A DNA stretch of 37,619 bases from Actinomycetota bacterium (GTDB lineage: Bacteria > Actinomycetota > Actinomycetes > Actinomycetales > Microbacteriaceae). The notes beneath the pieces are model-generated. The model searched no databases and was not told the origin of the DNA. It saw only the letters and a list, made by a program, of their open reading frames with translations. A program made the translations under genes and the position numbers. This document shows, one piece after another, positions 24,388 to 32,821 of the stretch (within the stretch, counting starts at the first letter, position 1; every line of letters starts with the position of its first letter). The DNA lies in contig CANFVD010000013.1 of NCBI GenBank assembly GCA_947450345.1, forward strand, positions 1 through 37,619. Direction: 5' to 3'.

Positions 24388-26228
24388 AGCATCTCCGTTT
24401 CACCCATGTAGGCCTTGAGAACTTCAGGATTTGAGAGGACCGCTTCTTGCGAACCCGAGGCGAGAACTTCACCAAAGTTGAGCACCGTGATCTCGGAGCA
24501 CACACTACGAACCAGGTCGAGGTCGTGCTCAATGATCAGGAGCGTAACGCCGTACTTGGTGGGCACCTGGCGAAGACGCTCACCGAAGGCGATGTGCTGT
24601 TCGTGGTCGAGGCCGGCTGCGGGCTCATCCAAGAGCAACACCTTCGGCTTGGCGGCCACGCCGGCAGCAACCTCAATGAGGCGCTTTGTTCCCACGTCAA
24701 CGAGACTCAGCGGCGAGTAGTACGTGGGGCACTCAAAGAAGTCGAGCACCTCATCAATCTCGGCACGCGTCGCCTTGCCGCCCGTAACAAAGCGAACGTA
24801 AGCACCGACCGTCAGGGTCGAGGGGACCCGATCCTGCTGGTAGGTGCGGCGTACGCCGTTTCGAGCAATGAAGCTCGGCGACTTCTTGTCAATCGCCAGT
24901 CCGTCAATTTCTACGGATCCGGTGTGGTGGGGCAAGAAGCCCGTGACGGCGTCGATAAATGTTGACTTACCGGCTCCGTTCGGTCCGATGAGACCCAGAA
25001 TGGTTCCCTCTGACACCGTGACGTTGACATTGGCGTTGGCGCTAACAGCGCCAAACTGAACGCCCAGGTCCTTGACCACCAGAAGCGGCTTGCCCGTGCC
25101 CTTGGGGATCGGCACAGTGGCAATCTTGATGGCCTCGCGGGGAACGTCAGCAATCGCTTCCAGCTTTGCCGCGCGACCGCGCTTTCGGATACCGCGGCGA
25201 ATGTCTTCACCCAGGTTGGAGCCCGTAGTGAGGGCCTGGATTCCCAGAACACCGAAGAGCATGTCACCGATGTAGAGTGGCCAGCTGAGTCGCGTCAAGA
25301 TGAACGGAATGATGACGGAAAGAATTCCACCGAAGAACGCCATGTCGACGAGGTACGAGCCGACCACGGCGGACAACACGTAAATCACAAGCGAGGCGTA
25401 AGGACCATAGATGGTCGTAACGCCCTGGCGGAAAATCATTTCGAAAAGTCCACCAGCAAGACCGCCCGCTGCCGCGCTCACAATGAAGGCGCTGAGCTTG
25501 GCAACCTGGACGTTCATACCCGCCGAGGCAGTACCACGCTCAGAGAACGCCACCATCTTCCACGACGAACCCCAACGACTGCGCTGCAGGTAAACAACGC
25601 CGACGGCGATGGCGGCCGCAATGACCAGAATGACCAAGGCTGTGGCACCCAGGGCCGAAGCATCGTTAGAACCGGCGATGCCAAAGGGGCGGTCGATGAA
25701 CTTTCCGGTCTTCTGCGCCGGGAATCCAATACCCACGATGGTGATGTCAAACACGAAGGCGAGGCTCAGAGTAACCACGGCCAAGTTGACGCCACGCAGA
25801 CGCAGAGCAGGGAGGCCCACAATCAGACCCATGACCATGGCAACTAACGTTCCACAGATCATGTAGAAGAAGAACGACCACTGACCGAAGTAATCACCGA
25901 TGTGATATAGCGCCATGTACTCCACGACCAGAGCACCCGCCGCGGCAAAGGAGAGCTGACAGAGAGCGATCATGCCGGCAGTACCGGTGACGACACCAAG
26001 GCCCAACAACAGAACCATCATGATCAGGATCTGCGCCATGCGGGTGTAGCCGAAGTCAGTCACGGTGCCGAGCAAGAGACCAACCAGGATGGCGACAATA
26101 ACAAATGCCACACCCAAGATTGCCGGCGCCCAAGGGCTGTGGATGAACGAGGGCTTCACAAATGAACGTGCACCCGGTTGCGACGACTGTGCCGCAGCCT
26201 TTTTCTTGGTTGAGTTAGCGAGCGACAT
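24384..26228 (-). CDS. Fused LivM-type permease and LivG-type ATPase
   Basis: This 614-residue protein fuses two usually separate subunits. About residues 30-335 form the hydrophobic LivM-like permease, including GLPALRLRGVNLAVVTLS. After a charged linker (IRRGIRKRGRAAK), the ATPase half has Walker A GPNGAGKS at about residue 413 and Walker B VLLLDEPAAGL. The ABC signature is degenerate: VDVGTKRLIEVA stands where LSGGQ-type sequence is expected. Such LivM-LivG fusions are known in Actinobacteria. It overlaps livF by 4 bases and livH by 14 bases, so all three are translated together. Confidence 0.9.
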   Translation of the reverse strand: MSLANSTKKKAAAQSSQPGARSFVKPSFIHSPWAPAILGVAFVIVAILVGLLLGTVTDFGYTRMAQILIMMVLLLGLGVVTGTAGMIALCQLSFAAAGALVVEYMALYHIGDYFGQWSFFFYMICGTLVAMVMGLIVGLPALRLRGVNLAVVTLSLAFVFDITIVGIGFPAQKTGKFIDRPFGIAGSNDASALGATALVILVIAAAIAVGVVYLQRSRWGSSWKMVAFSERGTASAGMNVQVAKLSAFIVSAAAGGLAGGLFEMIFRQGVTTIYGPYASLVIYVLSAVVGSYLVDMAFFGGILSVIIPFILTRLSWPLYIGDMLFGVLGIQALTTGSNLGEDIRRGIRKRGRAAKLEAIADVPREAIKIATVPIPKGTGKPLLVVKDLGVQFGAVSANANVNVTVSEGTILGLIGPNGAGKSTFIDAVTGFLPHHTGSVEIDGLAIDKKSPSFIARNGVRRTYQQDRVPSTLTVGAYVRFVTGGKATRAEIDEVLDFFECPTYYSPLSLVDVGTKRLIEVAAGVAAKPKVLLLDEPAAGLDHEQHIAFGERLRQVPTKYGVTLLIIEHDLDLVRSVCSEITVLNFGEVLASGSQEAVLSNPEVLKAYMGETEML

Positions 26229-27087
26229 CCCAAACCTCCTTGCGCTGGTTCCAGAGGAGGAACACGAGAATCAAAATGAACGTAACCCATTCCTTGTAGG
26301 CGGCCAAAGCTGGGAGAGCAGAGACAAAGCCCTGCAAAACACCAATCAGTACGCCACCGAGAAGAGCCAACCACGGGTTCTTGAAAGCACCCACGAGCGC
26401 GGCTGCGGACCCCGCAATGACGAGGAGCGAGAAGGAAATGTAGTCGTTGCTGATGCTGGCAGGCATGAACGAAATCGTGATTGAAATCAGCGCGCCGGAG
26501 ACGACCCAGACACCAACGTTGAGAACCTTGACGTTGACGCCGATCAGTTCAGCCGCCGCCTGACGGTCGGAGATGGCACGGAGGCGAACACCGAACATGG
26601 TGCGCTTCAGCAATAGGGATGACCCGATGAGTATGACGAGTGCCAGAACGAGAAGAACCACGAAGTTCTGCGAGACAAAGAGCTTGACATCGCCAACGTT
26701 GAATTCGGCCACATTATTTTGCAGCAGCGGTTTGAAGTTGCTGTGATTCGCGCCGAAGAGCACTGACGACGTCGCGACGATAAGCAGCAAGGCCGCCACG
26801 GTAACGGCTGATCGCGTGGCGATCTGGGCGTTGGGCAACCAGGTGGCGATAATCCAGCCGATGATGCCGGAGAGCACTGCAGCAATCACCAGACCGACAA
26901 GAGCGGCAAGCCACATGTCAATCTTGAGTTTTTGAATCATGGTCATGCCGACGTATCCGCCGAACATTCCCACCCCCATCTGCGAGAAATTTACGGTGCG
27001 GGTCAACTGCGCCATGAGTGTTAGCAGGATGCCAATGATCCCGTAAAACACCCCCGGAGTCAGTCCCGCAAAGGTATTCAGCAACAT
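26215..27087 (-). CDS. LivH-type ABC permease
   Basis: This 290-residue membrane protein is the second permease of the LivFGHM-type importer. It has about eight hydrophobic segments. GVFYGIIGILLTL at the start, RAISDRQAAAELIGVNV as the ATPase-contacting loop and GVLIGVLQGFV near the end are typical. It lies 110 bases downstream of the binding-protein gene, behind a strong hairpin, and overlaps the fused permease-ATPase gene by 14 bases. Confidence 0.92.
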   Translation of the reverse strand: MLLNTFAGLTPGVFYGIIGILLTLMAQLTRTVNFSQMGVGMFGGYVGMTMIQKLKIDMWLAALVGLVIAAVLSGIIGWIIATWLPNAQIATRSAVTVAALLLIVATSSVLFGANHSNFKPLLQNNVAEFNVGDVKLFVSQNFVVLLVLALVILIGSSLLLKRTMFGVRLRAISDRQAAAELIGVNVKVLNVGVWVVSGALISITISFMPASISNDYISFSLLVIAGSAAALVGAFKNPWLALLGGVLIGVLQGFVSALPALAAYKEWVTFILILVFLLWNQRKEVWDVAR

Positions 27088-27141
27088 ATCTGGGTGTGCT
27101 CCCTGTTTGGTTTAACGAATAGTGGATGAGGTGAAGAAAGC

Positions 27142-27175
27142 GGTGTGCGGGAAAGCATAACCTTTCCCGCACACC
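27142..27175 (-). terminator. Intra-operon hairpin after the binding-protein gene
   Basis: GGTGTGCGGGAAAG at 27142-27155 pairs perfectly with CTTTCCCGCACACC at 27162-27175 around a six-base loop. It lies between the binding-protein stop and livH. There is no T-run, so it is probably a partial terminator or mRNA-stabilising hairpin. It would let the binding protein be made in excess over the membrane subunits. Confidence 0.75.
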
Positions 27176-27197
27176 CCTTATTTCTTAATGATGTGGA

Positions 27198-28433
27198 CTA
27201 GCCAGCAGGAGTTGCTGCGATGTCTTTCCACTTCATTTCGGCAGCCTGAACCCAGGGTCCGATTGACTTCCATGCGCCCGAGCCAGCCTCGATGTCGGCA
27301 CGGTAGACCGACGAGTTAGCCTGGTGGGTTTCGCCGGGACCGAAGGTCCAGGGGTTACCCCACATCGGGTTCTCGAGAGGCCACGGAGCGTCGCTCTTAG
27401 CAGCAGCAGCCACGGACTCGCGAGTTACGTCACCCTTGATCGACTCGAGGACGTGGATGAAGGTTTTTGCAGCCAGGTAACCTGCCTGCTGGAACGAGTA
27501 CGACCACGTCGGAGCCGAAGCTACAGCGCCGCTGTCGAGGAGAGCCTGGAAGTCTGCGTTAGCAGGGTCATCCGAAGGAGCGAGCTCTGCAGGAACAGAA
27601 ACGAGTCCGGGGTAAGCCTGAACTGCAGGCTCCATGGGGAATCCGGGGTCGTAGCACGAGGTCTGCACGTAAACGGGAAGCTTGACACCCTGAGTGTTCA
27701 GGGTACCGATCATCGCGGCAACAGTGGGGTGAACTCCACCGAAGACGAGAGCGTCACAGTTAGCTGCCAGAGCCGTGAGAACGTTCGTGCTGTAGTCGTT
27801 GGCCTGGTTAGCGTCAGGAATCTCAACAGCAGCGAACTTTACGCCCGTGCTTGCTTCGAGGTTCTTGACTGCTTCGCCGTAACCGTACTTGGTGCTGGGG
27901 TCAGCTGCGTTTGCCACGAGGCAAGGAGCCTTCGAACCATCCTGGATGGCGTTCCACGCGGTGGCGTAGATGTCAAACAGCGGTCCGTTGTTGGCAGCTG
28001 CCATGTTAGGCGTGGTGAAGCAGAACGTGTCTACACCCACTCCAACGAAAGCAACCATGCCAGCATCGATGTATGCCTGGTGGTTGATGGCACACTCACC
28101 GAACGTGCTCGAGCCAACCATGGCGACCACGTTGGGGTCACCGATGGAGTCTGCAGCGCCGTTGACGGCAGCAGGAGCGTCACCCGTAGGTGCGTCGATG
28201 GTCTTGAGCTTGATGGGACGACCATTGAGGCCACCGGCAGCGTTGTACTGCTCGAAGACGGCCGTGGCAACAGCAGCTGCCTCGGGGAATGCCTTCGTGT
28301 CAGTGATCGAGTTAACGAGGATGGGTTCGCCGGTTGCAGCTCCGCCGCCACCGCTTCCCGAACATCCACTGAGTGCAAGTGCAGCTGCGCCGGCAACGGC
28401 GGCAACTACGAGCACCTTCTTGGAAATGCGCAT
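27198..28433 (-). CDS. Branched-chain-type ABC substrate-binding lipoprotein
   Basis: This 411-residue lipoprotein is the substrate-binding subunit of the LivFGHM-type system. Residues 1-24 are a signal peptide (MRISKK, hydrophobic core, lipobox LSGC), followed by a glycine/serine linker. The rest fits the periplasmic-binding-protein type 1 fold of the LivK group, with ALAANCDALVFGGVHP and the YSYSFQQAGYLAAKTF segment. The ATG at 28433 was chosen over an upstream in-frame start because GAGAGG precedes it and the signal begins there. It is the first gene of the transporter operon. The ligand is unknown. Confidence 0.92.
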   Translation of the reverse strand: MRISKKVLVVAAVAGAAALALSGCSGSGGGGAATGEPILVNSITDTKAFPEAAAVATAVFEQYNAAGGLNGRPIKLKTIDAPTGDAPAAVNGAADSIGDPNVVAMVGSSTFGECAINHQAYIDAGMVAFVGVGVDTFCFTTPNMAAANNGPLFDIYATAWNAIQDGSKAPCLVANAADPSTKYGYGEAVKNLEASTGVKFAAVEIPDANQANDYSTNVLTALAANCDALVFGGVHPTVAAMIGTLNTQGVKLPVYVQTSCYDPGFPMEPAVQAYPGLVSVPAELAPSDDPANADFQALLDSGAVASAPTWSYSFQQAGYLAAKTFIHVLESIKGDVTRESVAAAAKSDAPWPLENPMWGNPWTFGPGETHQANSSVYRADIEAGSGAWKSIGPWVQAAEMKWKDIAATPAG

Positions 28434-28486
28434 TGATATTGCCTCTCGGTTAGTTTCAGTCACATTGCTGCGACTTTATCCAGAGT

Positions 28487-28507
28487 CTCGGTAGAAGTCC
28501 TACCGAG
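28487..28507. promoter_or_regulatory. Inverted repeat CTCGGTAG-N5-CTACCGAG, candidate operator
   Basis: Two perfect 8-base arms (28487-28494 and 28500-28507) lie 54 bases upstream of the importer binding-protein start. It could be an operator for the importer operon or a hairpin in its leader. Confidence 0.5.
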
Positions 28508-28704
28508 TCGGTGAGAGAGGGCACCCGACATTTCCTTATCGCGTGCGGTGAGAGGCTCATCAGACGAATCTGACAAACTGCCTCACTGCAGTTGCTGAGA
28601 AAAGGACGAAGCCCTCACTACCTATATTCAGTCAACAGCACCCGGGCTGTCTACGCCAAATGTTGTACGTATCGGAAATATCCATGACTCACAGCGCACG
28701 AACG

Positions 28705-28734
28705 AAAAATCCCTTGAGAAATCAAGGGATTTTT
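28705..28734 (-). terminator. Rho-independent terminator of the AraC gene
   Basis: AAAAATCCCTTG at 28705-28716 pairs perfectly with CAAGGGATTTTT at 28723-28734 around a six-base loop. It has A and T tracts on both sides, so it can work in either direction. It lies 28 bases past the AraC stop. Confidence 0.92.
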
Positions 28735-28761
28735 GTCATTTCGTTGAGTTTTTCAACTAAA

Positions 28762-29754
28762 TCACGATTTGGTAACAAGCGCGGTGCCGGCGCCCAAGAC
28801 CCGCTCGCGGAAATCGGTTGGGGGCTCGCCGAATGTACTCCGAAAGAGACGTGAGAAGTGCGATGCGTCCGTGAAACCCCAGCGGGCCGCGATGGCGGAA
28901 ACCGGGCGGTCGGCAAAGATGGCGTCGGCCAAATCACGCCGGCAGTGTTCCAAGCGACGAGAGCGAATCCAGGCTGACACCGTCACGCCCTGATCCTTAA
29001 AGACGCCGTGGAGGTGACGCGTCGAAATAAAGTTGGCCCGGGCAATCGATGCGGGGCTGAGCGACGGGTTGGCGAGGTTGTCGTCGATGTACGCGCGGAT
29101 GTCGTGAACCAACGCCGCGCGGTGGCTCGTGTTGTGCCCGCCCACGTGCGTGTCGAGCTCACTGTGCAGCATGGTGGTGACGAGGTCCACCGTGTTGTGA
29201 GCCAAGCGCAGGCCACTGTGGCTCGTGAGTCGCTCCATGTTGTCGGTGAGGTGGGCCAGGAACGGCGCCACCACTCGGGCGATGCCCTCGTCGCCCGCAA
29301 TTCGATTGGCCGTGATCTGCGCCACGGCGTCCGGCGGTAGATCGATGACCGACTGCGGAAACATGAGCACGAGCGAGCGAAAATCATCATCGAACGTCAG
29401 CGTGTAGGGGCGCTCGGTGTCGTAAATGGCCATGTCACCCGGTGTCAAGACCGCCTCACGGTCATCCTGCATCAGCAAAGCCGTTCCCGCCAGTTGCAAC
29501 GACAGCTTAAAAAAGGGCTCGTTTCCCGCCGCGATGAGGTCGGGGGTGCGCTCGACGGTGTGCGGGTTTGCGCCCACCTCGCTCACAAAGACGTCACCCA
29601 GCGAGCGTGACCGCAGGCGTGCCTGAAAGTGTGTCGTCGATCGGGCCGTGACATTAAGAGGGACGAACGACTGCGAGACCAGAGCGCGCCAGGACGCAAA
29701 ATCTGTCACGGAAATCGTCTGTGCCATTCCGTCAACGTGTGCGTTGGATGCCAC
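28762..29754 (-). CDS. AraC-family transcriptional regulator
   Basis: This 330-residue regulator has an N-terminal cupin-like sensor domain, with FQARLRSRSLGDVFVSEV and LTPGDMAIYDTERPYTL. The C-terminal AraC/XylS DNA-binding domain contains SPASIARANFISTRHLH and WGFTDASHFSRLFRSTFGE. The layout matches the AraC-binding-like group often found with aromatic or hydrocarbon catabolism. The start is GTG at 29754, with GGGGTAG upstream; an ATG at 29727 is an alternative. It lies between the alcohol dehydrogenase and importer operons, both of which it might activate. GTGAGTCA at 29813-29820 lies upstream of it. Confidence 0.9.
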   Translation of the reverse strand: MASNAHVDGMAQTISVTDFASWRALVSQSFVPLNVTARSTTHFQARLRSRSLGDVFVSEVGANPHTVERTPDLIAAGNEPFFKLSLQLAGTALLMQDDREAVLTPGDMAIYDTERPYTLTFDDDFRSLVLMFPQSVIDLPPDAVAQITANRIAGDEGIARVVAPFLAHLTDNMERLTSHSGLRLAHNTVDLVTTMLHSELDTHVGGHNTSHRAALVHDIRAYIDDNLANPSLSPASIARANFISTRHLHGVFKDQGVTVSAWIRSRRLEHCRRDLADAIFADRPVSAIAARWGFTDASHFSRLFRSTFGEPPTDFRERVLGAGTALVTKS

Positions 29755-29878
29755 GACAGCTACCCCGCTTCCTGTTACAAGAAATCGTATACAGTTTCAG
29801 ATATTTTCTTGCGTGAGTCAAGGATAGCCGACGCTCATGCGAGCGCCTGCGCTACTCCGGCGGCGGTGAGCCCGCTCC

Positions 29879-30976
29879 CTAGAAGATGACAACGGGCTTG
29901 AGCGTGATGCCCGCGGCCGAATCGTCAAACGCCTTGTTAATGTCGGCGAAGGGGTAGGACTTCACGAGGCGGTCGAAGGGGAACAGACCGCGCTCGTAGA
30001 GGTCGACCAGCTGAGGGACAAACTTCGACGGCACAGAGTCACCCTCAACGACGAATGTCACCGAGATGCCCATGGGCAGGAGCGAGCCGATGTCGAAGTT
30101 GGCGTTGGTGCCCATGGCGGCTGCGCCCACTACTACCGCGTGGCCCTTGACCCCGAGACACATGGTCATGTCGGTAAACACCTGGGGTACACCCGTGGTT
30201 TCGAGAGCGTAGTTGGCACCGCCACCCGTAATCTTCTGAATCTCTTCGATGACGTTCACCTTGGAGGCATTGAGGGTGTGAGTGGCGCCGAGCTCCTTGG
30301 CAAGCGCCAGCCGGCTGTCGTGCACGTCAACGGCGATGATCGTGGTGCAGTTTGCGATGACGGCGGCCAGCAGCGCGGAGAGACCCACGGCACCCGCGCC
30401 AAAAATGGCAATGGACGACCCGGCCTCGGGAGCCAACGAGTTGAGTACTGCACCGGCACCGGTCTGAATGCCACACCCCAGCGGCGCCAGGATCTCGAGG
30501 GGTGCCGACTTGGGAACCTTGACCACGGAGTTCAGCGGGACGTTGGCGTACTGCGAAAACGAGCTCTGACCAAAGAAGTGCGAGGATATCTGTGTACCCT
30601 CGTGCGACAGCGACGATGATCCGTCCGCACGACGACCACCAAAGTTGTCGCCAAAGAAATTGACGCAGTAGCCGGGCTTGCCCGACGAACAGTTGGCGCA
30701 CTCGCCGCAGTGCGCGAAGCTCAACAACACGTGGTCGCCCACGGCGACCTTGGTGACACCCTCGCCTACGGCATCCACGATGCCCGCGCCCTCGTGGCCC
30801 AGCACTGCGGGAAGCGGCGTCGGGTACCACTGGTCGCGCACGATGGCGTCGGTGTGACACACGCCACTGGCCACCATCTTCACGCGGACTTCGCCGGGAC
30901 GCGGCTCGTCGAGATCAAGCTCGGTCATGACGAGTGGTTGTTCTTTCTCAAACGCAACGGCGGCTGTGGTCTTCAT
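29879..30976 (-). CDS. Zinc-dependent alcohol dehydrogenase (MDR family)
   Basis: This 365-residue medium-chain dehydrogenase would oxidise an alcohol to an aldehyde or ketone with NAD. Catalytic zinc ligands are visible at Cys40 (GVCHTD) and His61-Glu62 (GHEGAG). Four cysteines at 90, 93, 96 and 104 form the structural zinc site. The Rossmann motif GAGAVG follows. The pattern resembles aryl/benzyl alcohol dehydrogenases. The ATG at 30976 follows AGGGAG. It is divergent from a BVMO-like gene, suggesting shared control and a dehydrogenase-monooxygenase pathway. It precedes the AraC gene on the same strand by 124 bases. Confidence 0.93.
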   Translation of the reverse strand: MKTTAAVAFEKEQPLVMTELDLDEPRPGEVRVKMVASGVCHTDAIVRDQWYPTPLPAVLGHEGAGIVDAVGEGVTKVAVGDHVLLSFAHCGECANCSSGKPGYCVNFFGDNFGGRRADGSSSLSHEGTQISSHFFGQSSFSQYANVPLNSVVKVPKSAPLEILAPLGCGIQTGAGAVLNSLAPEAGSSIAIFGAGAVGLSALLAAVIANCTTIIAVDVHDSRLALAKELGATHTLNASKVNVIEEIQKITGGGANYALETTGVPQVFTDMTMCLGVKGHAVVVGAAAMGTNANFDIGSLLPMGISVTFVVEGDSVPSKFVPQLVDLYERGLFPFDRLVKSYPFADINKAFDDSAAGITLKPVVIF

Positions 30977-31014
30977 GCGAATCTCCCTGGTCGTGAATCG
31001 ATGGCGTGCAACAC

Positions 31015-31020
31015 ATAGTA
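31015..31020 (-). promoter_or_regulatory. Possible -10 box of the alcohol dehydrogenase gene
   Basis: On the minus strand TACTAT lies 38 bases before the ATG. A weak -35-like TTACGA stands 18 bases further upstream. The match is modest. Confidence 0.35.
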
Positions 31021-31104
31021 AACGGGATTTCATGACTGTCGTAAACCGGCGTCACCGAGCGATGCGCCCATTGACAGCCCCCCGTGCGCCTTGCACCAAG
31101 AAAT

Positions 31105-31150
31105 TTTCGCCAGAAGGTGCGAACATCGTTACACCTGTTCACCGGCGAAA
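31105..31150 (+). other. Leader hairpin before the third BVMO-like gene
   Basis: TTTCGCC at 31105-31111 pairs with GGCGAAA at 31144-31150, and inside it AGGTG (31115-31119) pairs with CACCT (31132-31136). The 3' arm overlaps the ribosome-binding site AAAGG (31148-31152), 7 bases before the GTG start. Folding could limit translation. Confidence 0.4.
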
Positions 31151-31159
31151 GGTTCCAAC

Positions 31160-32764
31160 GTGACGAGCACGCAAAACGATACGACCGACATCGTTGTCGT
31201 GGGCGCTGGCTTTGCCGGCATCTATATGGTGCACAAAGCTCACGAACTCGGCCTTAAGGTCATTGGCGTCGAACGCGGCGGCGGCGTGGGAGGAACCTGG
31301 TACTGGAATCGATATCCCGGACTGCGGTGCGACGTCGAGAGCCTCGACTATTCGTATTCGTTCAACGAGGAGATTCAGCAGGAGTGGGTCTGGACCGAGA
31401 AATTTCCCAAGCAGCCCGACATCCTCGCGTATCTCGAATTCGTCGCGAAGAAGTTAGACATCAACAAAGACTTTCGCTTTGACACCGAGGTAACCGGCGC
31501 CACGTGGGATGACTCAAGAAAACGATGGTCAGTCGCGACAACGGCGGGAACGATCGACACCAAGTACGTCGTGTGGGGCACCGGCATGTTGTCGATCCCC
31601 AAGATTCCGAACATTCCGGGCATGGACTCATTTGAGGGCGAGCTCCTGAATCCGGCGACCTGGCCTCATCATCCCGTGAGCTTTTTAGGCAAGAAGGTAG
31701 CCGTGTTGGGCACGGGGTCAACAGGCATCCAAGTGATTCCCATCGTTGCCGAAACTGCCGAGCATCTCTTTGTGTTGCAGCGCACCCCGAGTTTCTCTCT
31801 TCCGGCACACAATGCCTCACTTTCCCCGGAGCGCGTTGCGGACGTGAAAGCGCACTACGCCCAGTACCGTGCCGAAGCGCGCACGCAGATGCTCGGGTGC
31901 GTGACCGAAACCCTGGGTCAGCCCTTTGCCATCATGGGCGAAGAGCTGGCTCGCGCAGAACTTCAGCGCAACTACGACTACGGGTCGCCCATGCGTTTTG
32001 CCAGTGCGGTTGTTGACACCGTTGCCGATGAGGCGGCTAACAACTTCACCGCGTCATTCGCCCGCGAGAAGATTCGCGAGCGCATCACCGACCCCGCCAT
32101 TGCCGAGAAGTTGATGCCCGACCACTTCATCACCACGCGCCGTCTCTGTATCGACACCAATTACTACGAGACCTACAACCGCGACAACGTGACGCTGGTC
32201 GACCTGCGCGACGAAGAACTTCTCGCCCTCACGCCGAAGGGATTCCGCACGGCGGCCGGTGAGTACGAGGTGGACATGTTCATTCTCGCCACCGGTTTCG
32301 ACGGTGTGACGGGAGCCATTTCCCGCATTGACGTGCGGGGCAAGGATGGCGTCTCCCTCTCGGCCAAGTGGAAAGAAGCCCCGGCGTCATACATGGGTCT
32401 GTCGGTTGCCGGATTCCCCAACACCTTTGTGGTGACCGGACCGGGGTGCCCCGCACCACTGAGCAACGTCGTGCTCTCCATCGAAATCCACGTCGAATGG
32501 ATCTCGCGGATGATCGAGAAGCTTGAGAGCGACGGTGTCAAGACTTTCGAGCCGAGCCAGGCGGCCGAGGATAGCTGGACCGATCACGTCAACGAGGTTT
32601 CCGACTCCACGCTCATGCGTTTTGCCACCTCGTGGTACGTGGGGGCGAACGTGGAAGGCAAGGCGCGAGTCAACCTCGTATACATGGGTGGTGTCGCACC
32701 CTACGAAGCAGAGCTCAAAGAAGTAGCCGACGACAACTATCGTGGCTTTGAACTGACCCGCTAA
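31160..32764 (+). CDS. BVMO-like flavin monooxygenase with altered fingerprint
   Basis: This 534-residue flavoprotein is built like a type I Baeyer-Villiger monooxygenase. It has FAD motif GAGFAG, then GGTWYWNRYPGLRCD, the second Rossmann motif GTGSTG and ATGFDGVTG. The fingerprint at about residues 158-169 reads FEGELLNPATWP: Asn stands in place of the conserved His, while the WP ending is kept. The start is GTG at 31160, preceded by AAAGG; an earlier start has no family-like sequence. Two SDR genes and a TetR gene follow in the same direction. The His-to-Asn change may alter activity or make it an oxidase or N-/S-oxygenase, so the reaction is uncertain. Confidence 0.9.
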   Translation: MTSTQNDTTDIVVVGAGFAGIYMVHKAHELGLKVIGVERGGGVGGTWYWNRYPGLRCDVESLDYSYSFNEEIQQEWVWTEKFPKQPDILAYLEFVAKKLDINKDFRFDTEVTGATWDDSRKRWSVATTAGTIDTKYVVWGTGMLSIPKIPNIPGMDSFEGELLNPATWPHHPVSFLGKKVAVLGTGSTGIQVIPIVAETAEHLFVLQRTPSFSLPAHNASLSPERVADVKAHYAQYRAEARTQMLGCVTETLGQPFAIMGEELARAELQRNYDYGSPMRFASAVVDTVADEAANNFTASFAREKIRERITDPAIAEKLMPDHFITTRRLCIDTNYYETYNRDNVTLVDLRDEELLALTPKGFRTAAGEYEVDMFILATGFDGVTGAISRIDVRGKDGVSLSAKWKEAPASYMGLSVAGFPNTFVVTGPGCPAPLSNVVLSIEIHVEWISRMIEKLESDGVKTFEPSQAAEDSWTDHVNEVSDSTLMRFATSWYVGANVEGKARVNLVYMGGVAPYEAELKEVADDNYRGFELTR

Positions 32765-32821
32765 CCCTCCGACCAAACTGCCACACACACCAAACAATCA
32801 CACTCCCAGAAAGAGGACCAC

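Larger units (their letters stand above)
28434..28761. other. Intergenic region between AraC and the importer operon, 328 bp
   Basis: This gap holds the terminator of the AraC gene (28705-28734), an inverted repeat at 28487-28507, TCAGA-CGAA-TCTGA at 28560-28573, and a TGACTCAC copy at 28685-28692. The promoter of the importer operon must be here but no convincing -35/-10 pair was found. No gene is supported. Confidence 0.7.

Noticed and set aside
27324-28436. Plus-strand frame of 370 codons opposite the second binding-protein gene
   Set aside because: It mirrors a well-supported lipoprotein gene and has low-complexity composition with no motif.
31071-31076. Perfect TTGACA -35 box before the third BVMO-like gene
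   Set aside because: No acceptable -10 box lies 16-18 bases downstream, so a promoter was not called.
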